A DNA stretch of 64,000 nucleotides, taken from positions 61,257-125,256 of the forward strand of contig VWZW01002682.1 in assembly GCA_013397115.1 (NCBI GenBank). The letters are read 5' to 3'. The notes below the pieces were generated by a model that saw only the letters and a program-made list of their open reading frames with translations, was not told the DNA's origin and ran no database searches. This DNA comes from Edolisoma coerulescens (lineage: Eukaryota > Chordata > Aves > Passeriformes > Campephagidae). A program made the position numbers and the translations under genes. Shown here in pieces: positions 1 to 12,500 of this stretch. Position 1 is the first letter of the stretch. Each line of letters starts with the position of its first letter.

Positions 1-812
1 TAAAGAAGAAAGGACACTTTCCCCTGGCATCATTATCCATCTTCTTCATTACAGGGAGGAAGGAGAATCCCTGTGATCGAAGGAACGTTAGCTTAGCAGA
101 AGGGCTCAATTGAAGTGCTTATTTTAGAACTCTTCAGAGCCATGGATTTTGCTTCTGTACTGAGGATGTTGTATCTTTATTTAGAGGTTAAAAACCAACT
201 GATTTATGGGATTTTTGTACACAAAGTACTGTGTTCTTTCCATGTTGAGAAACTACTATGCTCAATTAAACTTGCACTTGAAATCAGCTCTTCAGTCAGC
301 ACTTCTGGCAATTGGTCTCTGAGGAATGTTTCATAACAGAAAATTGCTGGTGCTTTAGTATCTGTGGAGCCTTTAAACTCTGCTAATGAAATGCCCATGG
401 CCCAATTCAGCTTCGCAATATGCTGTCCAAATAGAAAATCCACCAACATAAGCCTCATACTAACAACACCATGTTTGGGAGGGAAAAAAATCTTAAAATC
501 ATGCCATTTTTGAAATAACCTAAAATGGGTGGATATCAGAATTGCGTTTTGCAGAGACTGCAGCCAAACTCTGCTGGTTACTACAGCATGCCCTTCTCTG
601 GGTAATGCATGATGCCTCTGTCTTTACACTGCCCTCAGGCAGAGTGTTGATGGTGCTGACTTTCGTCTTTTAGCAGTCAGGATTCATTTCAGACTTGTAG
701 GAGTGAAACAAATTACTGGTTCTGAACTCTGCTTTTTTTTTTATTTTGAATTTGTTGCCATTATTAGTTCTCAAATTATTATTTTACTTTCTTGTATTTC
801 CATTTATTACAG
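1..812 (+). other. MALT1: MALT1 intron (3' part)
   Basis: Non-coding sequence before the first visible MALT1 exon, ending in the acceptor dinucleotide AG at 811-812. I looked for the preceding exon, which would carry the catalytic cysteine followed by R-K-R, and did not find it, so it lies left of the window. An antisense open frame at 204-458 is treated under findings. Confidence 0.75.
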
Positions 813-887
813 AAATGAATATGATGACACAATTCTTATCTTGGATGCTTTGAAGGTTACGGCCAACATTGTTTTTGGATATGCAAC
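813..887 (+). CDS. MALT1: MALT1 exon: caspase-like domain, just after catalytic Cys
   Basis: Begins with the last base of a split Arg codon and reads NEYDDTILILDALK, ending in VFGYA plus two bases of a Thr codon. The donor is GTAAGG at 888. Confidence 0.93.
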
Positions 888-3800
888 GTAAGGACGTTTT
901 TCTTCTTCTGTGCCACAGAAATGACTGAGATTGTATAGCTGATCTTTTCCAGAACTGTGCTGTGGGTCAGTAACCTTGGTCACTTTTCAAGTGCAAAAAC
1001 TGCTGAACAGAAGTAGTCAGGAGCTTTACTAAAGTTGTCTATAATAAATTTAAGCTACTCATATGAGCGGTTTGATGAACAGGTCTGGTCTGCGATGTCA
1101 TTTTAAGAGAAAGTTCCTTCAGCTGCTTGCAAGGGAACACAAAGAGCAGGTTGGCCTTGAACACAACCTGGTTTTCAAATTGTAGGGTTTCTTTCCCCCA
1201 TTCCCAACATAAATTTACTGTTAATCATGCAGGTTTTTCAGTGTTTTTTCCTTGTCCGACGCTGATGATCTCACAGGTGCCAAGGAGCAGAAGCTTTTGA
1301 AATTCAGCAGTTGGGGTTGGCCAACGGAATCTTCATGAAGTTCCTGAAGGACCGTTTGTTAGAGGACAAGAAGATCACTGTCCTGCTTGATGAGGTTGCA
1401 GAAGGTGAACTCCAGCTTACTGCACTAACAGTCTCCTCACCCTGCATTACTGAAAACAACTTTGCTTCCAAATGTGTTACACCACTTAAAGCTCTTTCTT
1501 GTTGTGTGTTGTTCAAATAGCAGGTGCTACTGGGCAGCATATTAACAACATTCCTGATGCTGAGCTTCTTTAACAGTGTTCAATTTTATACTTTCTCTTC
1601 AGTGAACCTTATTTGTTCTGAGTATCTTTCTGCATGGAGCTTTGAATTGTCCATCCACAAAACTGCTCTTCTGTCCTGTGGTGCCAGCTGTCTTGTGGTA
1701 GTCCAGTCGTTTGCATATTCATTTAAACAATTAACAGAATCCTACTTGCCTAAGAGTGCTATAGCAGTGATAATGATTTGTTCTTTAAGTGCAGTAAAAA
1801 GGGCAATGCACTGTGTTAATTTGTCTGGTTCAGTGATGGTATTTTTGAGTTGATGGGAGAGGCACTAAAGTGAAAAGTGTGGAGGGAAAGCGTACTGCTT
1901 CTGTGCAAACACCTGCTCCAAGCACAGAAGAACAGTGTCAGACTGGTGTGTGTAGGTGCATCAGCCCAGCTCTGCCCTGGGTTCAGCAGTCTGGGGCAGC
2001 TGCAGGTTGCAGAGCTTTGTCTTCTGTTCAAGAGTGCAGGGAAAGATTGACTTGTCAGGCAGCGTGACAAACACTGCTGTGAGTGTTCCCAGGTGCTGGG
2101 TGTCGGGGAGTACACAAGTGCTGTGCACAGCGCCAGAGAAATGTTCCCATTAAGTGTTCCATTGAAACAGCCCCCCTGGAGAAGGCTGCAGTGTGCTGGC
2201 ACCGTGGTTCCTGCTGTGCCTTTGCCACAAGAGTGCAGTGCTGGCTCATGGTCAGCTTGGTGGCCACCAGGTCCCTCAGGTCCTTCCCTGCAGAGCTGTG
2301 TCTCAGTGAGTCAGGCCCTTTGTGGACCTGTGCAAGGACTTATTCCTGCCTGGGAGCAGAACTTGGTGTTCCCTGTTACTGGACTGCATGACGTTCCTTT
2401 CTGCCCAATTCCACAGCCTGTCCAGAGCAGTACAGTCTTGTGGGGTATCAGCCACTCCTCTCAGTTTTTAACCATCTGCAAACTTGCCAGGCTTTGTACT
2501 CTGTCCTGACATGTGGGTCATTAGTGATGCTGTTAAATAATCAATATTGGGCCCTTGAATCTAAACTTAAAATACTCCCCTTGCCTCCAGTTCTTCAGAA
2601 TGATCTCAAATGGAATTACTCACATTCTTGAAATTAGTCACTCTAATTAGGAGCTTACCCAGCCAGAGCTGTGATGCAGCTTGCACTGACTCTGAGGAAC
2701 AGGGGAGGATGTTGGCCAGGCTGTGTGCGACCCCTTGGGGCTCTGCAGAGCTGCTTTGGCCTTCAGAGAAGGAAGAGCTGAGCAAGGAACACTTGTAAAA
2801 ATGCAGCTTTTGATGGATATGCTGGCTCTGGCATAACCACAGCAACCACACTACATTGCAGGGAGGTACTTAATTCAGTTGGAATTGCAGCAGCATTGAT
2901 TTTGAAAGAACCTCTCTGCATCTTGTTTTTAGATATGGGCAAGTGTCCCCTTACCAAAGGCAAGCAAGCCCTGGAGATCCGCAGCAGCTTGTCAGAGAAA
3001 AGGGCATTAACTGACCCCGTTCAACGAAGCACATCTTCTGCAGAGTCCCTGGCACGGAACCTGCAGTGGGCCAAAGCTCATGGTACAGTACAGTCTGCTT
3101 TTAGATGGTCCTGCTGCCACGATGGGAGACGGGAGAGCATGTACTATTGAGCGGAAATGGAAGAAATTCAAGGTTATAGCTGCATTTTCATTACTATGTT
3201 CAGTTGGAAGTTTTTGCGTTGGGGTTTACCCCTACGTGAGATAGTAATGAACAAGGTGACGTGTAGAATTCATGTATATTCAGTATATTTAAGACCACTC
3301 AGACCCTGGAGGAGAGACTTACAGGTTGTCTACCTTCTGGGACAGTCTCCCAGTACTGTGTGTCTAGCAGTGACATTTGTAAGATGGCATTGATCTCATT
3401 TTAAAGTCATCACCTAAAATAGCCAGTTTTCAGTGTAGACAACTAAGAAAAATAAGACTGAGATGAGTTCCAGGCTTCCTAGGCTTCTTTTAAGAAGGGC
3501 AGTGGGGTTTAAGACCTTTTTTACCTTTTTCACCTAAACTTGTTGGAGAGCATCTTCAAATTTCTTTGACAGTGGAGGCAGAGGGTCAGGGATGGCATTT
3601 CTAAGACCTCTCGTCATATAGGAAGACTCTTTCAGAGAAGCAGATGTTTATTTGTGATACCAAGCACTTAATTCTTGTTTGTTAAATGGTTGAAAAAGAA
3701 AAATGCATGTGCTAAGTTTATATTTAGACTGTAACAATGTGTTATTTATTGGCAGAGCTTCCAGAAAGTATGTCCCTTCAATTCCAGTGTGGTGTTCAGA

Positions 3801-5443
3801 TTCAGTTGGGGTTTGCAGCTGAGTTCTCCAACGTCATGATAATCTATACACGGATAGTAAAGAAGCCGCCTGAAATTGCAGCTTGCACAGCCCACATTAC
3901 AGACTTCCCACTCGTAAGTCCTTCCTGCTGCTGTCTCGTGATCTTGCTCCACTGAAGTTGAAAATTTTCTGTTCCACCCGTGTCAAGCTGCATCTTGTAT
4001 AATAAAATGAGTCTAAAGTGCTGCAACTTCTCAAACTGAAAGAAATACTATTTTATGATCTACAAATTCTATACTGTCAATTAAGTTCTCTTTTTTTTCT
4101 TGCAACAGGACTTGGATGTAGATCCTAAAGAGGCCAATAAAGGAACTCCTGAGGAAACTGGAAGCTATTTAGTGTCAAAGGACCTTCCCAAACACTGCCT
4201 CTACACCAGGCTGAGTTCACTGCAAAAACTAAGGGTTAGTATCCACTATCATTACAAATTTGCCCAGATAATTGACACTAATTATGTTGCTTTGCAGTTT
4301 TGTTGAGGCAGCTGTGTATTGTTAGTGTACTAAGTTCTTTGGAGGGAATGAATGGACAATAACACAGTTCAGTGACTTTAATTTCACAGCTGAAATGTAA
4401 AAGGCAGGGAATTGATGCATATGCAGTCCTGAAGCCGGCGTGCAAGGCCCTTTGTATTTTCCAGGCCCATGCTGAACTTGGCCAAGATGGTTATTTTTGT
4501 GCAGATCACCTCTTGCATGCTCTGAGGGTGCTCCTATGCACTTTAGGAAGAACATGACCTGAAGCAGAGCTGCCTCTTACAAAGTCATTAGTAGGAGATG
4601 AAAGTGTTGTGTATCATCAGCCCGTGCTCCTGGGCACACAGTTTTTGGAAGGTTCTCACTTCAGCAGACTGGGGCACTGCTAAGTGTCTCTGTATCTTTG
4701 TGTCATAAACATCTGTGCCAGACACAGCCTGCCATCTCTTCTTCAGTGCTTTTGGCAGCAGAAGTAACACAAGTGCTTCTGGAAATACAGACTGTTCAGT
4801 GAACAAGTAGTGACCAAAAGAGGACCTCAGGAAACAAGGCTTGCCCACTGTGCATCTCTAGCTCCTAAAATGGTCACTCTGCTTCTCCAGGAGACTGGAG
4901 CCTCTCTAAGGGCTTCCTGTAGTGTTTACTTGGAGGTAAAGTATAACTTTTTCTCTCCCCCTCTTTCCTCTTTTACAGGGACACTTGATCTTCACTGTTT
5001 GCTTGCACTATGAGTATTCAGGAATAGAAGATACAATGCATGAAAGAAAGGAAGTTAATGTTGGGAAGCCCCTTATTGCTAAATTAGGCCTTCACCATGG
5101 ATTCAAAACCAAGAACTGTCCCCAGACCTGTTGCATGACTGGTTATCCTTTTCATAATCCAGTAGAATCGAGTCCAGAGGTAGCTGAATACTACATCCCT
5201 AGTCATTGCCAACCCAGTTCCTGTCCAGGTGTTTACCATCCAAACTATGCTTGCTCAGCCAGCATCACACAACCAGAGGCATGTTCCTGCAATGGGACTT
5301 CCAGGATATTGGCTTCAAGAGATGAACTACAGCATTATTCGCCTACTGTGGAAAAGAGTAATGTACCAGTAGAGACCACTGATGATACTGTTGAACTGGA
5401 ATTCTTCCTCTCTGACAGCCTCAGTTTCTCTGAACAGCAATAG
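813..5443 (+). CDS. MALT1: MALT1 paracaspase, C-terminal part (six exons; 5' part outside window)
   Basis: MALT1 is an arginine-specific cysteine protease and scaffold of the cytosolic CARD-BCL10-MALT1 complex that drives NF-kB signalling. Six exons join in frame: 813-887, 1277-1404, 2933-3082, 3756-3913, 4109-4234 and 4979-5443, giving 366 residues that align without gaps to the human protein for most of their length. The first exon starts directly after the position of human catalytic Cys464, so that residue is not in the window. The S1-pocket glutamate (human E500) is kept in GAEAFEIQ. The regulatory tryptophan (human W580) is kept in NLQWAKAH. The third Ig-like domain follows (SMSLQFQCGVQIQLGF onward). 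The C-terminal TRAF6-type motif PVETTDD is present. The last ~100 residues diverge most from human, as expected for a disordered tail. All introns are GT-AG and phases agree across every junction. Identification is by remembered similarity to human MALT1. Confidence 0.96.
1277..1404 (+). CDS. MALT1: MALT1 exon: end of caspase-like domain
   Basis: Reads CQGAEAFEIQ, then GLANGIFMKFLKDRLLE and ITVLLDEVAE. It contains the counterpart of human E500. The acceptor is CACAG at 1272-1276 and the donor GTGAAC at 1405. Confidence 0.94.
2933..3082 (+). CDS. MALT1: MALT1 exon: caspase-Ig3 linker with regulatory Trp
   Basis: Reads MGKCPLTKGKQALEIRSSL and later NLQWAKAH, which holds the counterpart of human W580, the residue through which the Ig3 domain restrains the protease. 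The donor is GTACAG at 3083. Confidence 0.94.
3756..3913 (+). CDS. MALT1: MALT1 exon: third Ig-like domain, first half
   Basis: Reads LPESMSLQFQCGVQIQLGF, then AAEFSNVMIIYTRIV and ITDFPL. The acceptor is GGCAG at 3751-3755 and the donor GTAAGT at 3914. Confidence 0.94.
4109..4234 (+). CDS. MALT1: MALT1 exon: third Ig-like domain, middle
   Basis: Reads DLDVDPKEANKGTPEETGSY and later LPKHCLYTRLSSLQKLR, in phase 0 at both ends. The polypyrimidine tract is strong (a run of T ending CAACAG) and the donor is GTTAGT at 4235. Confidence 0.94.
4979..5443 (+). CDS. MALT1: MALT1 terminal coding exon
   Basis: Reads GHLIFTVCLHYEYSG and VNVGKPLIAKLGLHHG, then a Ser/Cys/His/Pro-rich tail and the TRAF6-type motif SNVPVETTDD, ending at TAG 5441-5443. 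The tail is the least conserved part relative to human but keeps the motif near the C-terminus. Confidence 0.94.
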   Translation, partial: GHLIFTVCLHYEYSGIEDTMHERKEVNVGKPLIAKLGLHHGFKTKNCPQTCCMTGYPFHNPVESSPEVAEYYIPSHCQPSSCPGVYHPNYACSASITQPEACSCNGTSRILASRDELQHYSPTVEKSNVPVETTDDTVELEFFLSDSLSFSEQQ

Positions 5444-6820
5444 CTGGGATGTGTTTGGAGCAGACCAGAGCGGCATCCTTGAGCAGAGGGGCCTCCACAC
5501 TGCCTCTCCACCTTCTGGAGTTTGGAGACTTCAGGACAAAGCCCTGGAGAGTCTAGAGTAGGTGGTGGGAATGAGGTTGTGATGAAAATTTTTCATATCC
5601 TAAGAGACAAAACTGGACCAATAGATTTTTTTTTCCACTTACTATTTGTTGTTTGATACAGGAAAAAATCTGAACTGCTCAGAGTTTCTATTCCGTTCTT
5701 TGGCCATCGTGCATTAGGAATCGGTCACTGATATTCCAGTGCCTTGGATGTAGCCAGTAAGCAGCTCTGACTGCATTCTCCTCTTTGATGGTCAGATGTC
5801 TAGTGTCTGGCAGCATCTGAGATGGATTAAGATTCGTGCAAGGAACCCAAAACCTGAAGAGCCAGCAAACCGACATCACTTTTGTTTTTAAGAGAACTAC
5901 AGATTATCAGAGGAAGCAAAGTCACAGAATCATACTGTGGTGGATTGTTCTTCGTATGATTTTTTTTTTCTTTTACATAACAGTCTTTAAGATTTTTGCT
6001 GATATGATATCTGGTTTTTCATGTTCTGGAAGAACACTAACTGGAAAGATGAGGGCAAGTGCCTGCTCATAACAGGCAAGGTATTTTATGGTCAGTCTCA
6101 CAGACATGCTGAGGGCGAAAAGTGAATGGGCAAGAGGAGTGAAAGAAGAATCACAAGAAAAGTGATCTTCTATTAGGTCTTTGAAAGTCTTGATGCTTTG
6201 AAAATGTGAAAATATTGGGGTGTGAGGAAATTAAAATCAAAGGGAGTTTTCAGACAGAGGTAGTAGCCTCTCCTGCACTGGTAATATTGATAAGTAGTAC
6301 TGCTTTAATTAAGATCCTCATCATAAAAATAAAGCAAGTGACTGTTACTGAGGCAGATAAGCCAGTTTCGATCTCCAGTGGGGAGTGCTGTGATCTGGTG
6401 GCCTGGCAACATGCTGGATGGGCACTGAGGTATGTGCTGGTGTGGCCATAAAATTTTTGAGATGGGAATGTTAATGCATCTTTAACTAGATCTGGTGATC
6501 TTCAGGTTGCTCTGTGCTGAAAGGTGGATATATGTACATGGATATAGCTGTTTCCAGGATGACAGCCATGCTTGAAGTAATCTGTACATGAGCTTGAATT
6601 CTCTTTTCCTCCTGCCATACCTATAAATAGTGCCATACCTATTAATGAATAAGATGTACCTGCATTAACTATTCTGTGCAGATGACTTTTAAATCAGATT
6701 ATAGCTTGGGACATGGTCTGAGAATGTAATATTTAGCTAATACTTTGTCAGTTTCCTAATTTGTATAAAAGCTTATTCTTTTTTTTTACTGTGTAATAAA
6801 CTGTTGTCCACAAAATTATG
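5444..6820 (+). other. MALT1: MALT1 3' UTR with poly(A) signals
   Basis: Non-coding sequence after the MALT1 stop. A canonical AATAAA at 6795-6800 is the likeliest 3' end signal and sits in a T-rich context; another AATAAA lies at 6902-6907. Short open frames in this stretch have no protein-like character. The exact end is inferred. Confidence 0.6.
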
Positions 6821-9200
6821 TATCTGTGCATACGTAGTTGCTATATTCTTCTACTCCTTCCAGCCTTAAAAAGCCCAAAACTTTATTGAAACAAAACATG
6901 TAATAAAAGAATTTCCTTAACAGAAATGAAAGGGAAATCTGACTCATGAGCTTCAGCTCAAGATACACAGATCTGGGCCTAGGCTGATACCCCCTGCTCC
7001 TCGAAGCTCAACCCTTGCCTCTTGAGAGGTGCAAAGGCATTTGATGAATTCACTGAACCCAAGGGAAATCTTTAATAGGTACCCTTGGACATATTTGTAT
7101 ATGCATGTATATGTATATGCATGTAATGTGTGTGTGAATTGATTTAAATCCCCTATGGGAAGCATAGTATGGATATTGCCATCTTAGATCTAGAATTAAA
7201 TTCCTGCTGTGCTTATAGGAATTGAATCATTTCACAAATGTCAAATTAATCAGCAATTAGGTGCTGCTAAATCCTTCAGGCATAAATCCCTGCCCAAAGG
7301 AACTCTGTGACTCAGCAGTGGGGCCTCCCTTAGCCTTTGGCATCCATGGTGCCTGTGTAAATCATTCTACATTGATTCTAGACAGATTTTTCTCTGTGTG
7401 CATCATCCATGTAGCAGTTACCAGAGTGAACCCTGTCATTGAACCTCATCACCCTTTTGCACATTTACATAAAACCTGCTTTTGCTAATACCTTTAACAG
7501 AGATTCTCTCAGTGACCTAAACCGCTCAGATTTGTCCAAATCATCTGACAAAAGTCTGCCTGTGGCAATAGTGTGTGAAGGAAAACTTTATCTGTCTGAG
7601 CCCTCTTTAAAAAGAGAATGGTGATGGAAAGACATTTTCTCACTGCAGCAATGTCTTTAGGAACTGCTCTGACTGTTTTAATCATTAGTGTTCAGAATTA
7701 AATACTCTGTTTCTTCAGGGCAAGCTGCAAGCAGCACCCATTTCCTTTGGCCCAGGTCCAGGAAAGCACTTTAAAAGTTCAACAGGCATAAATTAATTTA
7801 ACATTTCAATCTCAGTGAAATTGGTGGGATTAAAAGACATGCCTAAACCTAGGCAGTTGTTAAAACTCTCTTTGGTTTGAGGTGCCCTTTCTGAATTGAA
7901 GCCTCAGGGTTTGTTTTTTTCCTGCAGTGCAATTGTTTGGAGATAATTATTTTTTGCTGAAGTGTCTGGTACGCTAAATTACTTTGCCCTCTGCTTTAGC
8001 ATTGCTGTATAGTTTTGTATAACTCAAGTGTTTGTTACCTGGGTTTGGACGTTGAATAGGTTTAGAAGAAAGGTTTAAGGTAATCCTTTATTTATAAACT
8101 CAGGCTTCTCTGGCAAAAGAAGAGTTCATGTGCTTCAGAAAGGCCAAGACAACTTTTCCATTATCCCTCACCACACTGCAGTAAGGTGGGAGTGCGTTTA
8201 CCTTCTGTACCTCCATAGAGCTCTGCAGGCTGACTCCTCTTGTTATCCTGACAGTCCTGAAACTGGCTCTGGCTCCAGAAGACCATCTGCACCATGGAAC
8301 TCTTCAATAGGAGATTTCAGGGCTAGTCTTGCTGTCTCTGTAGTTACTGCCTTGGTTCATGCATCAACAACTTTTCCTCATTCTGTCAGCTAATTAGTAA
8401 CTTCGGCAGCTCTCACATGCAGTAAGCTCCTGGGCTACGTTCACCTTGACATAAATTCCTCACTGCTGTAATGCGGATATGTTTCAGTATTACTTCTTCC
8501 TTGCATAGAATTTTAATTCAGGCACAGTAAGATCTGCTCACTTTTTAGAGTGCAGCATTTTGAGCTCCAAGGTTTTTGCTGGGAATTGGAGATAGGTTTA
8601 AAGTATCAGGTGGAGGAGGACAGGTTGGGAATTTCAGGGAGTTTGGTTTGTTGGAGTTTTTTTTAAAGATTGATCATTTAGTCATTGCAATAGTCTAGGA
8701 ATGGAGTGAGGACACCTCCATGTTGTGGCAATTAGGCAGTTACTAATTTCTAAGGTACTGCTGCAGCAATTTAGTCATACCAGGCTTATTTTAAGAGCTA
8801 ATGAGAAGAAATGCTGTCTCCCATCCTTGCTGCTGGCACTCAGTGAGCAGGAGCCCTGGATCCCTGTGGGGGTGTGTTACCACAGCGACCAGCCTCCGCA
8901 TCTGCAGCGGATGTGGGAGGAAGCGGCCAGGCCTTCCCCATCTGCCCTTCAGACAGAATCTGCTAGCACCCTGCTTTCAGCTTTCAAAGTCACTTGCAAT
9001 TAGGATGAAAAGTCTTCAACCTGCTACACAAATTACTTCACTACACATAAGATCAAGCAGCTCTCAGATGCTTCCTGGGCTGTCTGATGACTTAACGTGG
9101 TGGTTATGATTTATTTCATCTCTCTAAACATGAGCCAGCTCTGCTTCCTGACATCCTGTAAGAAGAGGGATGTTGACTGCAAGTGGCAGGACAGCACAAG

Positions 9201-9524
9201 TCACAGAATCACCAAATATGCTGAGTTGGAAGGGACCCACAAGGATCATGGAGTCCAACTCCTTGCCCTGCATAAGGCCATCCCCAAGAGTCACACCCTG
9301 TGCCTGAGAGCATTGTCCAAACACTCCTGGAGCTCTGGCAGCCTTGGGGCTGTGACCATTCTCTGAGAAGCCTGTTCAGTGTCCTACCATCCTCTGGGGG
9401 AAGAAACTTCTTCTAACACCTAATCTAAACCTAACCTAAACCTCCCCTGCCACAACTTCAGGCCATTCCCTCAGGTCCTCTCAATGGTCACCACAGCGAA
9501 GAGATCAATGCCTACAGAGGTAGG
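9201..9524 (-). mobile_element. CR1 LINE fragment, 3' end, inverted
   Basis: Matches the remembered 3' end of avian CR1 in reverse complement. It starts with the terminal motif TCACAGAATCACC at 9201, then GAGTTGGAAGGGACCC. Further on, CCTAATCTAAACCT is the complement of the usual GGTTTAGATTAG. It belongs to the same general type as the copy at 53.7 kb. Confidence 0.85.
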
Positions 9525-12500
9525 CACCTCTTCTGAGTTACCATCAGGCAGCCTGTCAGAAACTGCCCAGGTTATTCCCCTCTGAATGGGCTGTTTGCCA
9601 GAGCTGTAGGTGTTTAAAGCGGTCCCAGGAGTCTTCTCTGTTCACATCCTGTCTTCCTTGTGCCTGTCAGCTCTTCTCCTCTTTCCCCTTCTGCTGAATG
9701 CCAGTAGTATGCATGAGACCTGCCTTGCAGGACCAGGATTGGTCCAGAAATTTTTCAGGGCTGCTTTGAGATATTCATAACATACCAAATCCAGTATTTT
9801 TTTTGGTCTGTAAGAAGCATAACCGTCTTTTAAGAAGGTACAGAGTCGCTATAAAATACTGGTTTGCTGATTCCCAAAGCTTTGTAGGCTTTGTTTCATG
9901 CCTGCCTTAGAGATATGCAGAAAACTGCTGCAGATTCTGGTTCAGTGTTGCAGCTGCAAGACAACACAATTTTGAAACACCCATTGGATTACCAGCTCTT
10001 ATTTTAGTTGAAATAGTGGGTTGGTTTGAATCAGAAATAGCTGTGCTTCATGGCAAGCCATTTACCCGTTCTGGCAGGTAGAGAACTGCAGCTGTTTGCA
10101 CCTCACTCCATCCCAGCCCACAAATCAGAGGTGGGACTCATTACCACTGCAGAGCCTCCCTGCTAGCTTCTCTCTTGCTGTCTGCACTGGGATAATCCAG
10201 GTTTTAAGATGGGTACAACATGCTTTCCTGTGGTGGGATACACAGGAGCAAGCCACTTGCCAGCTGGAGTGAGTTTTACTTGGAATGAGGTGTTTTACCC
10301 TCCACTCTGGTGTTGCCTTGCCATCAGCATCTTTTTTCCTTTTCTAATCTGCTGAGAAGAGCCACATGCCCAGCGGGCCCTTAGTACCCTGCATGTGCTG
10401 GGACACCTTTACACCTCCCATCATCCTGTTCTGTAAAACAATCCATGGGAACTCTTCATCTCTGCTGCTGGCAATCCAATAATCCCTTCTTTTCTTTATA
10501 AGATCTGACAAACAAAAACCTTTTTGTTGTTGTTGTTTTGTTGAGACTGTAAGTTTCCACAAATGGAAAAGCTCTGTCTGATGTCATGCAACAATTCTTA
10601 ACAGAATATGATAGCAAAGAAGGATTAAACCCAGGTTTGTTACATAAAGGTTCCCAAGAGAAATAACTGCCCTTTCTCAGCTAATTTTGTTTACAGTTAT
10701 TTTCCTTTTAGACTTATTAGTTACAATATTTTCTTATTGCTATAGTCTTGATACTAGTCAATAGTTACAATACAGTTAATATATAATATATAGTTAATAA
10801 TAGGGCTGTCTTGAGAATGGTATTAGTAATGTTTTTCCTTATACAAGAGATCCTGAGTCATTGGTGACAGCAGCTTCTCAAGCTGGCAGATGGTGGCTCT
10901 GTAAGAAAACATGTTTTCTTGCCTTGCCCATCAGTTCATTCCCAGACTGAGCAAAAAGAACTCGGTAGTAGCATCTGTTGATGGAATAGCTCCTGTTAAA
11001 CTCCATCTGCCTGCCAGCTCTAGGATGTTCAAACTGTCGTGTGTATATATAAGGTACAAAAGGTATAATTACAATTCTGATGTATCACAGACTAGAGTGG
11101 GCTTAGTTATGCAAGACAGACATTTTTGGACAGCTCTAAGAAGTAATAAAAAAATCTCATGAGTAGAGAGATGATGCTCGGCAGTTGCCTTTTAAGCTTG
11201 CATTATTATTTGCACTCATGCAGCGCAAGATGGAGATTTTTGACTGATCGGAAGCCAAGCCAGTTCTTGCATGGTGGCTACAAGGGAGCAGAGGTTTCGG
11301 AGGTGAAGGGACAAAGAGAAAAGATCTCTGGGGCTGGAAGGAAGGATGACGACCNGGCAGCCCCCAGCACTGTCACTAGTGACAGCAGCAGGTGCTTTGC
11401 CATTGGCTCAGGGTGGCCACCGTGCTGCATGGGAAACCTGCGCTCAATTTTTGGGGTAACAGGGCAGAGCAGCTGGGGGAACGTGTGCCCCCACACCTCG
11501 TGCCCCACAGGGAGCAGTGCTATGCCGCCGGGGAACCCTTCCAGGCAGGTAACTGCTGTAGCTGTTCTTTCACATGAAACAAGCCAAGAGCCTGCACACC
11601 TGCCCTTTTGTAATGCAGAGGGGAAAGCCATCCGAGACTGCTAATCTGGCTGATGGAACTAAGCATGGGCTGCTGCTGAGCAGTGAAACCCTCGGGGCTG
11701 GGGCTGGATGTTGCCATGGTGCCTCTCCCCTCCTCTGTACTCAGGAGACCATCCTGGTCTCCTGCCTCCCTTTGTGAATGGGAGAGCGTTGTCCCTAGTG
11801 CTGGCACATCCGAGGAGCAGCGTGGCATGCCAGAGGGTGGTGTGGTATGCCAGCACAAGTTTCTTCCTGACTCAGGTGTACTCTAAAATATTTTTGGTGG
11901 TGTAGGTTGTTGGGTAGTTTAACAATCCCGTGGGGTAGCAGAACACTCACCAGGTGGGGGGCGCAGGAGCTTCCCTCCCTCTCGCCATGCTAACATGGGC
12001 AAAGTCATCTTTGGAGTGTGGGTAATGCCAAAGCCCAGTAAGGATTTAGTGAACTGGCAAGGACGGAACGTGTACCTTGGGCTAGGGGACTGCCTGCAGT
12101 AGACCTTGGGGGTCAGGTTGGCAGGAGAGAGAAGCTGCCAACAAGCTGCTGTTTGAGCTGCAGCCAATAGCCAGCTGTTATTAAATTCTGTCTGGTGGGA
12201 GCATCAGGGCAGAGGCAGCAGTATTTGCAATTTGAAAGAAATTAAAATGGTGGTAACAACCCCCATCTGTCCTAGGGAGGAGCAAAAAACCAGGACACGC
12301 CAGCCACCAGCCCCAGTTGGGGGCATCTCTTGCTGATCACTGTGCGTTCAGAGATTTGTTCCGTAGACTTTTATGGCAGCAGACAGGAAAGTATGCAACA
12401 CTGGAGGCAGTGTTGTTACACAAACTAAATGGAATTTGTATAATCCTGACTCATCTTCGGTAGATGGGGATGAATCAGATGTCCTTTCTCCAGCAGGAGA

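Noticed and set aside
2..812. Search for the MALT1 exon with the catalytic cysteine
   Set aside because: No stretch encoding the D-M-C-R-K-R type sequence with a donor was found before 813, so it is left out rather than guessed.
1816..2509. Several overlapping frames in the MALT1 intron at 1.8-2.5 kb
   Set aside because: Locally higher GC content gives longer open frames on both strands; none resembles a known protein or has matching splice signals.
5836..6451. Short + strand frames in the MALT1 3' UTR
   Set aside because: They follow the MALT1 stop, have no domain or splice signals, and look like random translation of AT-rich DNA.
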